Position numbers and translations under genes: made by a program. A stretch of DNA of 64,000 nucleotides from Desulfuromonas sp964536375 (GTDB taxonomy: Bacteria > Desulfobacterota > Desulfuromonadia > Desulfuromonadales > Desulfuromonadaceae), in contig CAZHXF010000003.1 of the NCBI GenBank assembly GCA_964536375.1, positions 17,911 to 81,910 on the forward strand, in the 5' to 3' direction. How positions within the stretch are numbered: position 1 is the stretch's first letter; each line of letters starts with the position of its first letter. The notes below the pieces were generated by a model, which ran no database searches, had not been told where the DNA came from, and saw nothing but the letters and a program-made list of their open reading frames with translations. Shown piece by piece: positions 15,922-25,626 of this stretch.

Positions 15922-18207
15922 AATGCACACCCGGCGTACTTCATGAAGATCTGTTTTCCCCTGAAACATCTTCAAGATGCCATCCTGTTTCAAGGTGGTC
16001 ATCCCTTGGCTAATGGCCAGATCTCTTATGTGGGCTACTTCTGATTTTTTCTTGATTAGCGCTTTCATTTCATCACTGCAATCCAACACTTCATGTAAAC
16101 CCAGACGACCTTTATATCCTGTTGAACCACAGCTCTCGCAACCAATGGTTTTGACAAATTTTAGCGCCGCGGTGTCTAGGTTGAGAGCGGCAAAGTGTTC
16201 TGCACCATATTCATCAATGAGGCTGGCTAATTCTTCTGCTGTCGGGGTGTATTGTTCACAGCATTTGCTGCAAACACGCCGTGCCAATCGCTGTGCCATG
16301 ATAACTAATAGAGCATCGGAAAAGCTGAACGGATCCATACCCATATCCAGTAGGCGGGTAATGGTTTCCGGGGCTGAGTTGGTGTGCAGGGTAGAAAAAA
16401 CCAGGTGCCCGGTCAGGGATGATTCTATGCCGATGGCTGCGGTTTCCTTATCACGCATTTCACCAACCATTATTACATCGGGGTCGGCGCGTAAAAATGC
16501 GCGCAGAGCACTGGCGAAAGTAAGACCGATCTTAACATTCATCTGAACTTGACGCAGTCCCTTTTGGGTTATTTCGATAGGGTCTTCAGCTGTCCATATT
16601 TTTGTTTCTGGGGTGTTTATCTGGGCAACAGCACTGTGTAAACTGGTGGTTTTACCCGAACCTGTAGGACCGACACACAGAATCAGACCGTAAGGTTTAT
16701 TGATAGCAGCTTGGACAACCTCAAGGTTGCGTGCGGTCAGTCCCAACTGCTCAAAGGGTAGTGGATCACCGGCCGCCAGCACGCGCAATACGACATCTTC
16801 TACTCCGCCTGCTGTTGGGACTGTGGCGACGCGTAGTTCTATATCCAGCGGGCCATATTTTTTAAAAGTTATTTTGCCGTCTTGAGGTTTGCGCCGCTCG
16901 GCAATGTCTAGCCCTGCCATAATTTTAATACGTGAGGTCAGGGCGTATTTGTACTTATACGGAATGCGTTGATATACCTGACAGCGTCCATCTATGCGGA
17001 TGCGCACCAAAACATCATTTTTGCCTACTGCCGGTTCGATATGAATATCTGAAGCGTTAGCGCGGTAAGCATCGCAGATAATCTTATTTACCATTTTTAC
17101 TAAGGCGCTATCCTCTTCAGATACTTTTTTTGACTCTAGCTCAATTTCCGGTTCATCATTCTTGTCGATACTGCTGAGGATGTCCTGCATGGAAAATTCG
17201 CTCTGGGTGTCCTGATTGTAAAACAGATCAATGAATTGCAGGATTTCATCGGAGAAGGCTGCGACAAAGCGCAGTCTGCGTTGCCCGGGGAAGGAGAATG
17301 AGATAATCCCCTGTTTTTGCAGATCGTTAGGGTCTTCCATGGCGATCTGGATTATGCCATTATCATTGCTTATGGGTATCCACTTGTCGTGGCGTAACAT
17401 CTCAGGTCTAAGATTGACCAACAACTGCTGCGGTATGGCAGTAGCATTGTCAAAACGGATGAAATCACAGCTAAAATAGTGCTCAAGTGCTTTGGCCATA
17501 TCTTTGCGGTCTATTTTAAGCTCTTTGATAACCACCAAATCTTGATCGAGGCGTTCATCACGGGCGATTATTTCCGCCTGCCTGATCTGCTCTTCAGTTA
17601 ATAGATTTTTTTCCAGCAGATATTGGTAGCGACTCGGTCGCGGATTTTGCCCCGCTGCATTGGTCATTTTTTGATTGTTACACAGGGCAATAGCCAAGGT
17701 GGTGGCTAACTCTGTGGCAAATTCTACATCCTGGGCAGTAAAACTATCTGCTCCGCGTTTGTTGAGGATTTGGATTACTCCAATAAAAATTTGCTGAAAT
17801 TGCATGGGTACGCATAACACCTGCCGGGTGGTGAAACCGCTGCGTTTGTCCCATTGTTGGTCAAACTGCAGATCGCTGTGAATCATGCGTAATTCGTGTT
17901 CATCATAGGCGTTAGTGATATTAATGATCTGTTTGGTTTTAGCACAGTGACCAGTTATGGTGCTGTGACCTATAGGAATAATGATATCTTTCAACTCGTT
18001 GCCGGAGATGACTTTGGCAATCAGTTGATTATTTTTGCTGTCAGCGAGGTATATTGTTATGCGTTCGGCTTGAAAAAGCTGCGGGGTGCGCTGGCCAATG
18101 TGCTGCATGATTTCTACAAGGTTTTTTGCTGAATGAATTTCGTTAATGCGATCCATCAGTTGCTTACGAAACTCAAGTTGCTGTTGTAAAAAAGCAGATT
18201 GATCCAT
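15916..18207 (-). CDS. GAF-domain GspE/PilB-type secretion ATPase
   Basis: 763 residues. The N-terminal GAF domain (about 20-190) carries the phrase QVLCVPMQFQQIFIGVIQIL. A MshEN/T2SSE N-domain (about 195-345) begins LLEKNLLTEEQIRQAE. The hexameric ATPase domain has Walker A GPTGSGKTTSLH near 520 and Walker B DPDVIMVGEMRDKE. A four-cysteine zinc motif (CSKCC...CESCGSTGYKGR) lies near the end. GspE/PilB ATPases power type IV pilus or type II secretion assembly. No other pilus genes are nearby. The GAF domain suggests control by a small ligand. Confidence 0.88.
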   Translation of the reverse strand: MDQSAFLQQQLEFRKQLMDRINEIHSAKNLVEIMQHIGQRTPQLFQAERITIYLADSKNNQLIAKVISGNELKDIIIPIGHSTITGHCAKTKQIINITNAYDEHELRMIHSDLQFDQQWDKRSGFTTRQVLCVPMQFQQIFIGVIQILNKRGADSFTAQDVEFATELATTLAIALCNNQKMTNAAGQNPRPSRYQYLLEKNLLTEEQIRQAEIIARDERLDQDLVVIKELKIDRKDMAKALEHYFSCDFIRFDNATAIPQQLLVNLRPEMLRHDKWIPISNDNGIIQIAMEDPNDLQKQGIISFSFPGQRRLRFVAAFSDEILQFIDLFYNQDTQSEFSMQDILSSIDKNDEPEIELESKKVSEEDSALVKMVNKIICDAYRANASDIHIEPAVGKNDVLVRIRIDGRCQVYQRIPYKYKYALTSRIKIMAGLDIAERRKPQDGKITFKKYGPLDIELRVATVPTAGGVEDVVLRVLAAGDPLPFEQLGLTARNLEVVQAAINKPYGLILCVGPTGSGKTTSLHSAVAQINTPETKIWTAEDPIEITQKGLRQVQMNVKIGLTFASALRAFLRADPDVIMVGEMRDKETAAIGIESSLTGHLVFSTLHTNSAPETITRLLDMGMDPFSFSDALLVIMAQRLARRVCSKCCEQYTPTAEELASLIDEYGAEHFAALNLDTAALKFVKTIGCESCGSTGYKGRLGLHEVLDCSDEMKALIKKKSEVAHIRDLAISQGMTTLKQDGILKMFQGKTDLHEVRRVCIK

Positions 18208-18283
18208 GTGAAGACTCCTCAGTGCCGTGTTGCGTGGAGGGACTTATTGGTCGTGCTTTATAATGTTAGCGTAACATGATTAT

Positions 18284-20014
18284 CTAATCCTGTAGCGCAA
18301 GTATATGCTCTTCGATTTCCATCTTGGTGCCCGTTGCTGTCAGATAGTAAAACAGGTGGATTTGCCGACCTTCGTCCGCGCTTAAATGCTGAAAACATAC
18401 GGCCAGATGTTGCAATTTGATCCCCTGGCCCTTGACCTGTTCTAGACGCTGCTTGAGCTGCCCCTTTACGGCTAGTTGCTCGGCGCTGTTCAGCTCAGTA
18501 TCAAAAAAGCTGGGAGCATTGTTCGGGGTAATGCGCTCACTTAAAGCATAATCCCGCGCAAGTATTTCTAACATCCGGCAACTGTTATCCGCTGCGAAGT
18601 TGTGCTGAATGAAACGTGCCAGATGCTCAAATATCTCTTTTTGTGCCAGAGGGAAGCGTAACAGCCCCTCGCGGTGCCAGAAATCTTCCAGTGCCGCAAT
18701 GGCTGTTGCGCTACTGCCATAATGCTTTGCTAGTTCAGTTAGCAAATTGCGCGCCCGATTGTTGTTCCAAGTTATATCTAGTAAGCGACTGATGCCGCGT
18801 ACGCGTTCCAGATCCTTAAAACTCATATCCGGGGTGCGCAAGGCCCGATAAGGCGGATTAGGATCAAAAAATATCTTAAATTTAGCAGCTTGGTGGCGAA
18901 GTGGTGCCCCAGGCAGTAGCTTGACTGTTTCTATCTGTAGGTGATGAGGTTGTAATGCCATTATTCGGTCGATGCCGAGTAACATCTGGGGAAAATTTTC
19001 TCCAGGCAGTCCCGCTATGAGGTCAAGATGTAGATGAATATTACTGTGTTGCATCAACTGGCGCACATTGTGTTCCAATATCTCTAACGGGGCTGTACGT
19101 TTGATGAGTTTGAGGGTTTGCGGGAGGATAGATTGGACACCGATTTCAAATTGGAACATCCCCTTCGGCACTTGTTGCAATAGCTTTAAAGTTGCGTCAT
19201 CCAACAGATGGGCACCAATCTCAAAGTGAAAGTGGCTGTTGCGGTTGTGCTGGAGAATGAAACTGAAGATATGGCGTGCGCGTGCTGCATCGTAATTGAA
19301 GGTGCGGTCGACCAATTTTATCTTCGGAATATTGTGTTGCATCAGCCACAGCAGGTCTTGTTCAATTCGCATCATGGAAAATGAGCGAACCTTGGTGTCC
19401 AAGGCGCTCATACAGAAGGCGCAGCTATATGGGCAGCCGCGGCTGGTCTCATAATAGACAAAGCCACGCTGGCAATTCATAAGACCACTGGGAAAAGGTG
19501 AGGGTATATCGTCTAAATTTTCCAGTGGTTCACTGGCGCTACCAACAATAATTTTATCCCCTATGCGTTGGGTTACACGGGCAATTGTTTTGCTGTCCAT
19601 TTCTTGGTCTGTTTTGGTGGTGGCGCAATACCACTTATGTAACAGTTCCCGAAACGGCTGCTCCCCTTCGCCGCGCACCACGGCTGTTATGCCGCAATGC
19701 TGCTCCCAGATGGTAGTATCTTCAAAGCTTACCTCAGGACCACCTAGGACGATGCGTAATTGTGGATTGATGGTATGCAGCGCATCCACTAGTTCCAAGG
19801 TAGCGCCACGGTTCCATAGATATACTGAAAAGGCGATGACATCGGGATTTTCATCTAGTAACGCGGCCAGAATGTTTTCCCGTGGTTCATGAATGGTGAA
19901 TTCACGAACCATAATGCTTCCGCATGCTTCTGCTTCACAATATGCCGCCAGGTATGGCAAGGCTAAACTGGGATGAATATATTTGCTGTGTAGTGTGGTC
20001 AGAATAGTTTTCAT
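18284..20014 (-). CDS. B12-binding radical SAM protein with DUF4080-like C-terminus
   Basis: 576 residues. An N-terminal cobalamin-binding Rossmann domain (about 1-130) contains NPDVIAFSVYLWN and VLGGPEVSFED. A radical SAM barrel has cluster motif CPYSCAFCMSALD near residue 200. The C-terminal part resembles DUF4080 (LLPGAPLRHQAAKFKIFFDP). Family members are assumed to be cobalamin-dependent methyl or alkyl transferases, but the substrate of this group is not known. It is divergent from another radical SAM gene. The window also carries cobalamin uptake genes. Confidence 0.88.
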   Translation of the reverse strand: MKTILTTLHSKYIHPSLALPYLAAYCEAEACGSIMVREFTIHEPRENILAALLDENPDVIAFSVYLWNRGATLELVDALHTINPQLRIVLGGPEVSFEDTTIWEQHCGITAVVRGEGEQPFRELLHKWYCATTKTDQEMDSKTIARVTQRIGDKIIVGSASEPLENLDDIPSPFPSGLMNCQRGFVYYETSRGCPYSCAFCMSALDTKVRSFSMMRIEQDLLWLMQHNIPKIKLVDRTFNYDAARARHIFSFILQHNRNSHFHFEIGAHLLDDATLKLLQQVPKGMFQFEIGVQSILPQTLKLIKRTAPLEILEHNVRQLMQHSNIHLHLDLIAGLPGENFPQMLLGIDRIMALQPHHLQIETVKLLPGAPLRHQAAKFKIFFDPNPPYRALRTPDMSFKDLERVRGISRLLDITWNNNRARNLLTELAKHYGSSATAIAALEDFWHREGLLRFPLAQKEIFEHLARFIQHNFAADNSCRMLEILARDYALSERITPNNAPSFFDTELNSAEQLAVKGQLKQRLEQVKGQGIKLQHLAVCFQHLSADEGRQIHLFYYLTATGTKMEIEEHILALQD

Positions 20015-20160
20015 GTAGGCTAGTCTAGCTGAGAGTGAGTTATGGGGGAAACAAAATTCTTAAAACGATTGATAATATAGAATAAATCATGTTGATTCTC
20101 GCCGTTTTGCGGTAGCATAGGCGCGCCAGTGTGAAAGGTAAATCGAGAAAGGATTATTTT

Positions 20161-21495
20161 ATGGCGGCACAAAAGACAATTTATACGGTAGTAGCTACGG
20201 CTAATGGCGAAGTGCTTGAACATCCGCAACTGCTGATGGCCGGGATGAATGGCATGACTGTTTGCCAACCACAGCGTGATGAGCTTATTCCATTACCTGA
20301 AGGTAGTCGGCTATTTACCCTCCCCAATACGCCACCAATTGGCTTTGACCCACAAAAAGGTGAGTTTACTACCGCTGAGCGCTTGCCGCGCAGTTGGGGT
20401 GGGGACAAGGTTGAGGCTGTTTGCGCCTTTATGTCGCCAGCTTTCACTCGGACGTTGCTACCTGCGGCGCAGTACAAGAAAGAGCGGGAGACTTTACCTC
20501 TGTGGGCCTACACTGCTGTTGGTTGGTGTATGGAAGAGGAACGCTTTTATGTAGCCGCGCAACAGGTAGACCGTAACGTGCAGTGGCAACCACATCGTTT
20601 TGATGACCGTGAAGTTGCGCCAGGGGTGGAACGCTATCTGAAACAATATCCTGACAATCGTTTGTTACAGCAGTTGTCGCGTTGCGCCTTGGATTATCAC
20701 TGTTTTGCGGCCAAGAACTTATTTTTGGGGCGCTGGGAAGGACCTTTACCAACTTCCCCGGTGTGTAATGCTCGTTGCCTCGGTTGTTTATCGTATCAAA
20801 GCGCAGAGAATGAATGTTGTCCATCCAGTCAAGAGCGTATTACTTTTGTGCCTACAGTTCAGGAACTATGTGAGACCGCAGTGCCGCATTTGCAACAGGC
20901 GGAAAATGCTATTGTCTCTTTTGGCCAGGGCTGTGAAGGCGAGCCAATATTACAAACCGATACCATTATCCCTGCTATAGCAGAAATGCGCCGGCAGACA
21001 GCGCGTGGCACCATAAATTTTAACTCCAACTGTTCCTTGCCAAACGAAGTGGATAAATTGGCTCAAGCGGGGCTCGATTCTATCCGCGTATCGCTGAATT
21101 CGCTGCGTGAACCTTTTTATAGTGCTTATTATCGTCCGCGTGGCTATAAATTTGCCGATGTACTTGAATCGATTCGCCGCGCTAAAGATTGTGGTTTGTT
21201 TGTCATGCTGAATTATTTAGTTTTCCCCGGTATTACTGATCAACAGCGGGAGATCGATGCGCTGGTGAAGGTAATTGATGATGGTCAGGTAGATTTAATC
21301 CAGCTGCGCAATTTGTGTCTTGATCCCGTGATGTACTATAATGCCATGCCTACTGGAGAGGATGCCATTGGAATGAAAAATATGTTGGTTCAGGTTAAAC
21401 AACGGGTGCCGAAAATTCAATACGGCTACTTTAACCGCACTAAAGATAATTTTTATCCAGATGATTTTGAACACGATTGGCCAATTAGTCAGTAA
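20161..21495 (+). CDS. Radical SAM protein of unknown substrate
   Basis: About 444 residues. The radical SAM cluster motif CNARCLGCLSYQ lies near residue 200, unusually far from the N-terminus. The first 190 residues are a separate domain without a motif I recognise. SAM-barrel strands follow, for example AIVSFGQGCEGEPIL (GGE-like) and RVSLNSLREPFYSAYY. The ATG at 20161 is preferred over the GTG at 20131 since GAAAGGA lies before it. The reaction is unknown. The SH3-type protein gene follows 22 bases on. Confidence 0.8.
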   Translation: MAAQKTIYTVVATANGEVLEHPQLLMAGMNGMTVCQPQRDELIPLPEGSRLFTLPNTPPIGFDPQKGEFTTAERLPRSWGGDKVEAVCAFMSPAFTRTLLPAAQYKKERETLPLWAYTAVGWCMEEERFYVAAQQVDRNVQWQPHRFDDREVAPGVERYLKQYPDNRLLQQLSRCALDYHCFAAKNLFLGRWEGPLPTSPVCNARCLGCLSYQSAENECCPSSQERITFVPTVQELCETAVPHLQQAENAIVSFGQGCEGEPILQTDTIIPAIAEMRRQTARGTINFNSNCSLPNEVDKLAQAGLDSIRVSLNSLREPFYSAYYRPRGYKFADVLESIRRAKDCGLFVMLNYLVFPGITDQQREIDALVKVIDDGQVDLIQLRNLCLDPVMYYNAMPTGEDAIGMKNMLVQVKQRVPKIQYGYFNRTKDNFYPDDFEHDWPISQ

Positions 21496-21517
21496 ACTTT
21501 CTATTGAGGGGGATAGC

Positions 21518-22198
21518 ATGTCGTTACGCCGGATTATTATAGCTTGTGTTTGTGTAACTGTGTTGAGTGCCGGGGTAGCAAGTGCTGATACGCGCTATGT
21601 CTCCGATCAGCTGGTGATTACTCTGCGTGAAGGGATGAGTAATCAGTATCGGGTCATTCGGGCACTGAAAACAGATACTGCTATTGAGGTGCTGTCAGAG
21701 CAGGATAACTATCTGTATGTGCAACTTGCCGATGGCACAAAAGGTTATGTGCTGAAACAATATATAGTTAAAAAAACACCCAATAGCTTGCGAATTAAGC
21801 AATTATCTGGAGACGTAGAAGTCTTGCAGAATACCAAGGCCAAACAAACACAGCTGGCTGAGCAAACTCAGTCAGAGTTAGTGGTATTGCGTCAGCAATT
21901 GACTGAAGCAAAGAATGCGCTAACTATCAACGAAGAATTGCTGAACAATACTCAAAGCGAACTGAGTGATTTACAGATGAAAGCGGAAAATGTGGTGTTG
22001 ATCGATCAGGAACGCCAGCGCTTAAAAACTGAGTTGAGTGCGGCCACCACTGAGGTGGAGTCACTGCGTCAGGATAATAATGCGATGCTAAAAACTGCTA
22101 TGATCAAATGGTTTTTAGCCGGTGCCGGTGTGCTGTTCTTCGGCTGGGTTGCAGGTAAATTTTCGCGCAAAAAGAAGCGGGGACTTGGGAGCTTTTAG
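21518..22198 (+). CDS. YgiM-like SH3 domain protein (TIGR04211 type)
   Basis: 226 residues. It has a signal peptide (RRIIIACVCVTVLSAGVASA), a bacterial SH3 domain at about 25-90 (DTRYVSDQLVITLREGMSNQ to GYVLKQYIV), a long coiled coil (about 95-190), and one C-terminal transmembrane helix ending in basic residues (GKFSRKKKRGLGSF). This order matches the YgiM family, membrane-anchored periplasmic proteins of unknown role. ATG 21518 follows a GAGGGGG ribosome site. Confidence 0.85.
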   Translation: MSLRRIIIACVCVTVLSAGVASADTRYVSDQLVITLREGMSNQYRVIRALKTDTAIEVLSEQDNYLYVQLADGTKGYVLKQYIVKKTPNSLRIKQLSGDVEVLQNTKAKQTQLAEQTQSELVVLRQQLTEAKNALTINEELLNNTQSELSDLQMKAENVVLIDQERQRLKTELSAATTEVESLRQDNNAMLKTAMIKWFLAGAGVLFFGWVAGKFSRKKKRGLGSF

Positions 22199-22203
22199 CC
22201 ATA

Positions 22204-23160
22204 ATGGGTTACACTTACACGCATAATGATGCTTCTGTTGCGCAAACGAGTATCGCTGCTTATCCTTCGCGTTTGACTTTACCGCAACTACCACCACCAC
22301 ATCCACCTTTGTTTGATTACTTGTGTCAACGCTTTAATCAAATTCCTGCCCAAGTTTGGCAGCAGCGTTTTATAGCGGGCAAGGTGCTGGATGCGCAGCA
22401 GCAGGCGCTTACCCTGGAGAGTCTTTTTGTCCCCCAGCAGGCGATATATTATTTTCGTGAGGTAGCTGCTGAGGCACATATCCCTTTTAGTGCTGAGATT
22501 GTCTATCAGGATGATGAAATTCTGCTGGCTTGCAAACCCCATTTTCTGCCGGTTATTCCCGGAGGGCGTTTTGTCAAGGAGTGCTTGGTATATCGTTTGC
22601 GTGAGCAGACTGGCATTGATCAGCTAGTCCCTGTCCATCGACTGGACCGCCATACAGCCGGATTGGTGTTGTTTTCGATAAATCCTCACACGCGTAGTTG
22701 TTATAATGAGCTGTTCAGTCAGGGGCGCATCGAGAAGCACTATGAGGCTCTAGCTCATTATCAATTGGACACTAGTGATGCGGGAAATAGTGCAACGCAA
22801 CCACGTAGCTGGGAAGTTAAAAACCGTATAGATCAGGGTGAACCGTGGTTTTTGCGCAAGGTAGTTCCGGGGAAAGTTAATGCGCACTCCAGCATAATCT
22901 TACGCCAGCGTGTCGGGCACTACGCTAATTTTGTGCTGCAACCGCATACCGGTAAAACCCACCAACTGCGCATTCACATGAGTAATTTAGGTTTTCCTCT
23001 GGTAAATGACCGCTGTTATCCCCACCTGCTGGAAGAGCAGGACGATGATTATGCCTGCCCATTGCAGTTGCTCGCCAAGGAGTTGCGTTTTACCGATCCG
23101 CTCAGTGGTTGCCAGCACCATTTTGTCTCTTCTCGAACTTTGAGCTGCTTAGAGCAATAG
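22204..23160 (+). CDS. RluA-family pseudouridine synthase
   Basis: 318 residues. The catalytic block VHRLDRHTAGLVLFS contains the invariant aspartate that attacks uridine. Further family blocks are KTHQLRIHMSNLGFPLVNDR and DDEILLACKPHFLPVIPGG. An S4-like N-terminal piece (VWQQRFIAGKVLDAQQQALT) precedes. It modifies uridines in rRNA or tRNA; the exact site cannot be told. It starts 6 bases after the SH3 protein stop, so it is probably in the same transcript. Confidence 0.9.
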   Translation: MGYTYTHNDASVAQTSIAAYPSRLTLPQLPPPHPPLFDYLCQRFNQIPAQVWQQRFIAGKVLDAQQQALTLESLFVPQQAIYYFREVAAEAHIPFSAEIVYQDDEILLACKPHFLPVIPGGRFVKECLVYRLREQTGIDQLVPVHRLDRHTAGLVLFSINPHTRSCYNELFSQGRIEKHYEALAHYQLDTSDAGNSATQPRSWEVKNRIDQGEPWFLRKVVPGKVNAHSSIILRQRVGHYANFVLQPHTGKTHQLRIHMSNLGFPLVNDRCYPHLLEEQDDDYACPLQLLAKELRFTDPLSGCQHHFVSSRTLSCLEQ

Positions 23161-23178
23161 CGCCTTATTAATTAATCG

Positions 23179-24084
23179 TTAATCAATCCAACGTGAGGTT
23201 AGACCAGCATAGGCGTCGATGCGTCGATCCCGCAAAAATGGCCAGATGCGCCGCACTTTTTCACTGTTGGATAAATCCACAACGGCATTCACTATGGTGT
23301 TATCACTAGCGTTGCCTTGGGCGATAAATTCCCCTTGTGCTCCGGCAACAAAACTGTTGCCCCAAAATTGGGCTCCGGCGGTACGTCCGCTGGCATCTTC
23401 TTCAAACCCCACACGATTTGCTGACAGTACAGGAATGCCATTGGCGACGGCGTGGCTGCGCTGAATGGTTAGCCATGCATCTAGTTGGCGTTGTTGTTCA
23501 GCAGCATTGTCGGCTGGATCCCAGCCAATAGCAGTGGGGTAGATCAACATGTCGGCTCCGGCTAAGGTCATCAGGCGCGCCGCCTCTGGATACCACTGAT
23601 CCCAGCAGATCAGCACTCCCAATTTGCCAATACTTGTTGGTATCGGTTTGAAACCGAGATCACCCGGAGTAAAGTAAAATTTTTCGTTGTAGCCTGGGTC
23701 ATCGGGGATGTGCATTTTGCGATAAATTCCGGCTATTGATCCATCTGTATCAAATACCACAGCGGTGTTGTGGTAAATCCCAGCTGTCCGGCGCTCGAAC
23801 AGCGAGGTGACCAAGACGATTTGTTCCTCTTTAGCAACTGTGGAAAAAAGATCGCATAATAGTCCAGGAATGGTGACTGCCAGGTCAAAGGTTTCATAGT
23901 GTTGCCCTTGGCAAAAATAGATACTGGTGTGTAGTTCTGGCAGCACAACCAACTTGGCGCCATTTCTAGCCGCTTGGCGAATGGTGGCAATGTTGGTGTC
24001 GATGTTGTCTTGTTGATTCACGCCATAGTGCTGCTGCAATAAAGCCACTGGCAGCTGTGAACATGGAGTATGGGTATCGGTCAT
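23179..24084 (-). CDS. aguB: N-carbamoylputrescine amidase
   Basis: 301 residues of the nitrilase superfamily. The Glu-Lys-Cys triad is visible: E in VVLPELHTS, K in YRKMHIPDDPGYNEKFY and C in VLICWDQWYPEAAR. The enzyme hydrolyses N-carbamoylputrescine to putrescine, CO2 and ammonia. Its ATG overlaps the aguA stop by 4 bases (ATGA), so the two are translationally coupled. Together they form the two-step route from agmatine to putrescine. Confidence 0.94.
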   Translation of the reverse strand: MTDTHTPCSQLPVALLQQHYGVNQQDNIDTNIATIRQAARNGAKLVVLPELHTSIYFCQGQHYETFDLAVTIPGLLCDLFSTVAKEEQIVLVTSLFERRTAGIYHNTAVVFDTDGSIAGIYRKMHIPDDPGYNEKFYFTPGDLGFKPIPTSIGKLGVLICWDQWYPEAARLMTLAGADMLIYPTAIGWDPADNAAEQQRQLDAWLTIQRSHAVANGIPVLSANRVGFEEDASGRTAGAQFWGNSFVAGAQGEFIAQGNASDNTIVNAVVDLSNSEKVRRIWPFLRDRRIDAYAGLTSRWID

Positions 24085-25112
24085 GATAATGTTCCTTGTG
24101 GCAGTTGCATGGTTAAACAGTGGAGGGAACCGTGTTGGACAATGACTGGATTACAGTTGATGCCAATGATTTCATGGTTCGGGAAAGCCAATTTTATGGT
24201 TGCCAGAGCTGCACTGTCGGCTGGGTCATTATAGATCGGCACTAATACTGCGTCATTTATGATGAGGAAATTTGCGTAAGTGGCTGGCAAGCGCTGTCCG
24301 TCAGCGTCAAATTGTGCCTGTGGCCATGGAAGGGCGCGCAAGGTGAATGGTTGCCCAGCTAAAGTCTTAAATGTGGCTAGTTGTTGTTCCATCTTATGTA
24401 GAGCCGAAAAATGCTCGTCATTTTTATCAGCACAAGCGGTATATAAAATTGTGTTAGCGGGGCACAGCCGCGCCAAAGTATCGATGTGGGAGTCGGTGTC
24501 ATCGCCAGCGAGGTAGCCATGATCTAGCCACAGCACCTGTTTAATGCCAAACTGTGTGGCAAAGATTTTCTCCAGCTGCTCTTTATTCAGCTGTGGATTG
24601 CGGTTCGGGCTGAGCAAACATTGACTGGTGGTTAACAGCGTTCCCTCACCATCGGATTCAATACTGCCCCCTTCGAGGATCAGTCCTTGAAACAGCAGCG
24701 GACAACTAAAGGCATGATTGTCGTACAGACGACGATTGATCTGATTGTCCTGATCAGCGGGGAATTTTAGTCCCCAACCATTAAAGCCGAAATCATATAA
24801 TAACGGTTCACTGTTTTTGTACACACATAGCGGCCCAAAATCACGCGCCCAAGTGTCATTGGTGGCAATGAAGTGGCAGCTGATATTGTCAAGTTTGGCT
24901 GTAGATTTAGCCAGTTTGGCATGGATATGTTTTGCGTCGCTGCAGACAATCACTACTTTTTCAAAGCGGCTTATAGTCGCCGATAACTCGACAAAAACAG
25001 CTTCTATATCTTCAATGGTTTCGCCCCAGTCACTGGTCGCTGTTGGCCAAGCAAGTAAGATTGCATCCTGTAGCTCCCACTCTGCTGGAAAACGAATTGA
25101 TCCTTCTGACAC
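24081..25112 (-). CDS. aguA: Agmatine deiminase
   Basis: About 343 residues of the PPADPorph/agmatine deiminase family. It has the opening FPAEWELQDAILLAWPT, NDTWARDFGPLCV (substrate-binding D and R), GGSIESDGEGTLLTT, HGYLAGDDTDSHIDTLARLC and a late catalytic cysteine in HGSLHCLTMQLP. It converts agmatine to N-carbamoylputrescine. A GTG at 25112 is taken as start because AGGAG sits 9 bases upstream. The TTG at 25121 immediately follows that site and is less likely. First gene of the aguA-aguB pair. Confidence 0.93.
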   Translation of the reverse strand: MSEGSIRFPAEWELQDAILLAWPTATSDWGETIEDIEAVFVELSATISRFEKVVIVCSDAKHIHAKLAKSTAKLDNISCHFIATNDTWARDFGPLCVYKNSEPLLYDFGFNGWGLKFPADQDNQINRRLYDNHAFSCPLLFQGLILEGGSIESDGEGTLLTTSQCLLSPNRNPQLNKEQLEKIFATQFGIKQVLWLDHGYLAGDDTDSHIDTLARLCPANTILYTACADKNDEHFSALHKMEQQLATFKTLAGQPFTLRALPWPQAQFDADGQRLPATYANFLIINDAVLVPIYNDPADSAALATIKLAFPNHEIIGINCNPVIVQHGSLHCLTMQLPQGTLS

Positions 25113-25291
25113 CTCGCGCAACTCCTATTTAACTTGAGGTTGTAAGTTCCTAAAATTGTAATCAATGATTATGCCATGAAACTCTAGGAAGTGAAATATG
25201 TTTGCTGCAATATGGAAGTAATGGAAGACGGTGCTGAAAAAATAAGTTAGCAGGAAGTGGAGGATATACATGTGCTGGTGGAGGCAATGGT

Positions 25292-25319
25292 GGATGCTAT
25301 GCCCATGGCTATAGCATCC
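25292..25319. other. Hairpin, possible terminator
   Basis: GGATGCTAT (25292-25300) pairs with ATAGCATCC (25311-25319) with further CC/GG pairing inside. It lies 17 bases past the stop of the leftward small-protein gene. There is no T run on that strand. Confidence 0.4.
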
Positions 25320-25335
25320 ACTTGATTACGTTAGT

Positions 25336-25572
25336 TTAACATCCAGTTAAGGCACTGGCGCCAGATGTTGGTTTGACGGTTTTCTTAATTGAAAGTTTAG
25401 CGTTGTCACCAACTGCGATTTTCTTAACATCGTTCTTGGAAAGTTGGATAGTGATAGATGTGTCCGAGATATTGGTAACTTTGCCTTTAAAGCTTTTTGC
25501 CATGGCCAGATTACCGGTGCAGAAAACAAATGCGCTCAGTGCGATTATGGCAAAACTTTTTTTGTTCATCAT
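25336..25572 (-). CDS. Small exported protein of unknown function
   Basis: 78 residues with a signal peptide ending at AMA. The mature 54 residues read as a small beta domain (SFKGKVTNISDTSITIQLSK, IAVGDNAKLSIKK) and end in ...SALTGC. The strand pattern suggests an OB-like or barrel fold, but no catalytic residues are seen. A GGGAG ribosome site lies 8 bases before the first ATG. A cytochrome gene lies 54 bases upstream on the same strand, so co-expression is likely. The function is not known to me. Confidence 0.65.
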   Translation of the reverse strand: MMNKKSFAIIALSAFVFCTGNLAMAKSFKGKVTNISDTSITIQLSKNDVKKIAVGDNAKLSIKKTVKPTSGASALTGC

Positions 25573-25626
25573 TGTGTATACTCCCTGGATAGTGGTTAAG
25601 AAAAGAATTTATGCGAAGAAAACTGG

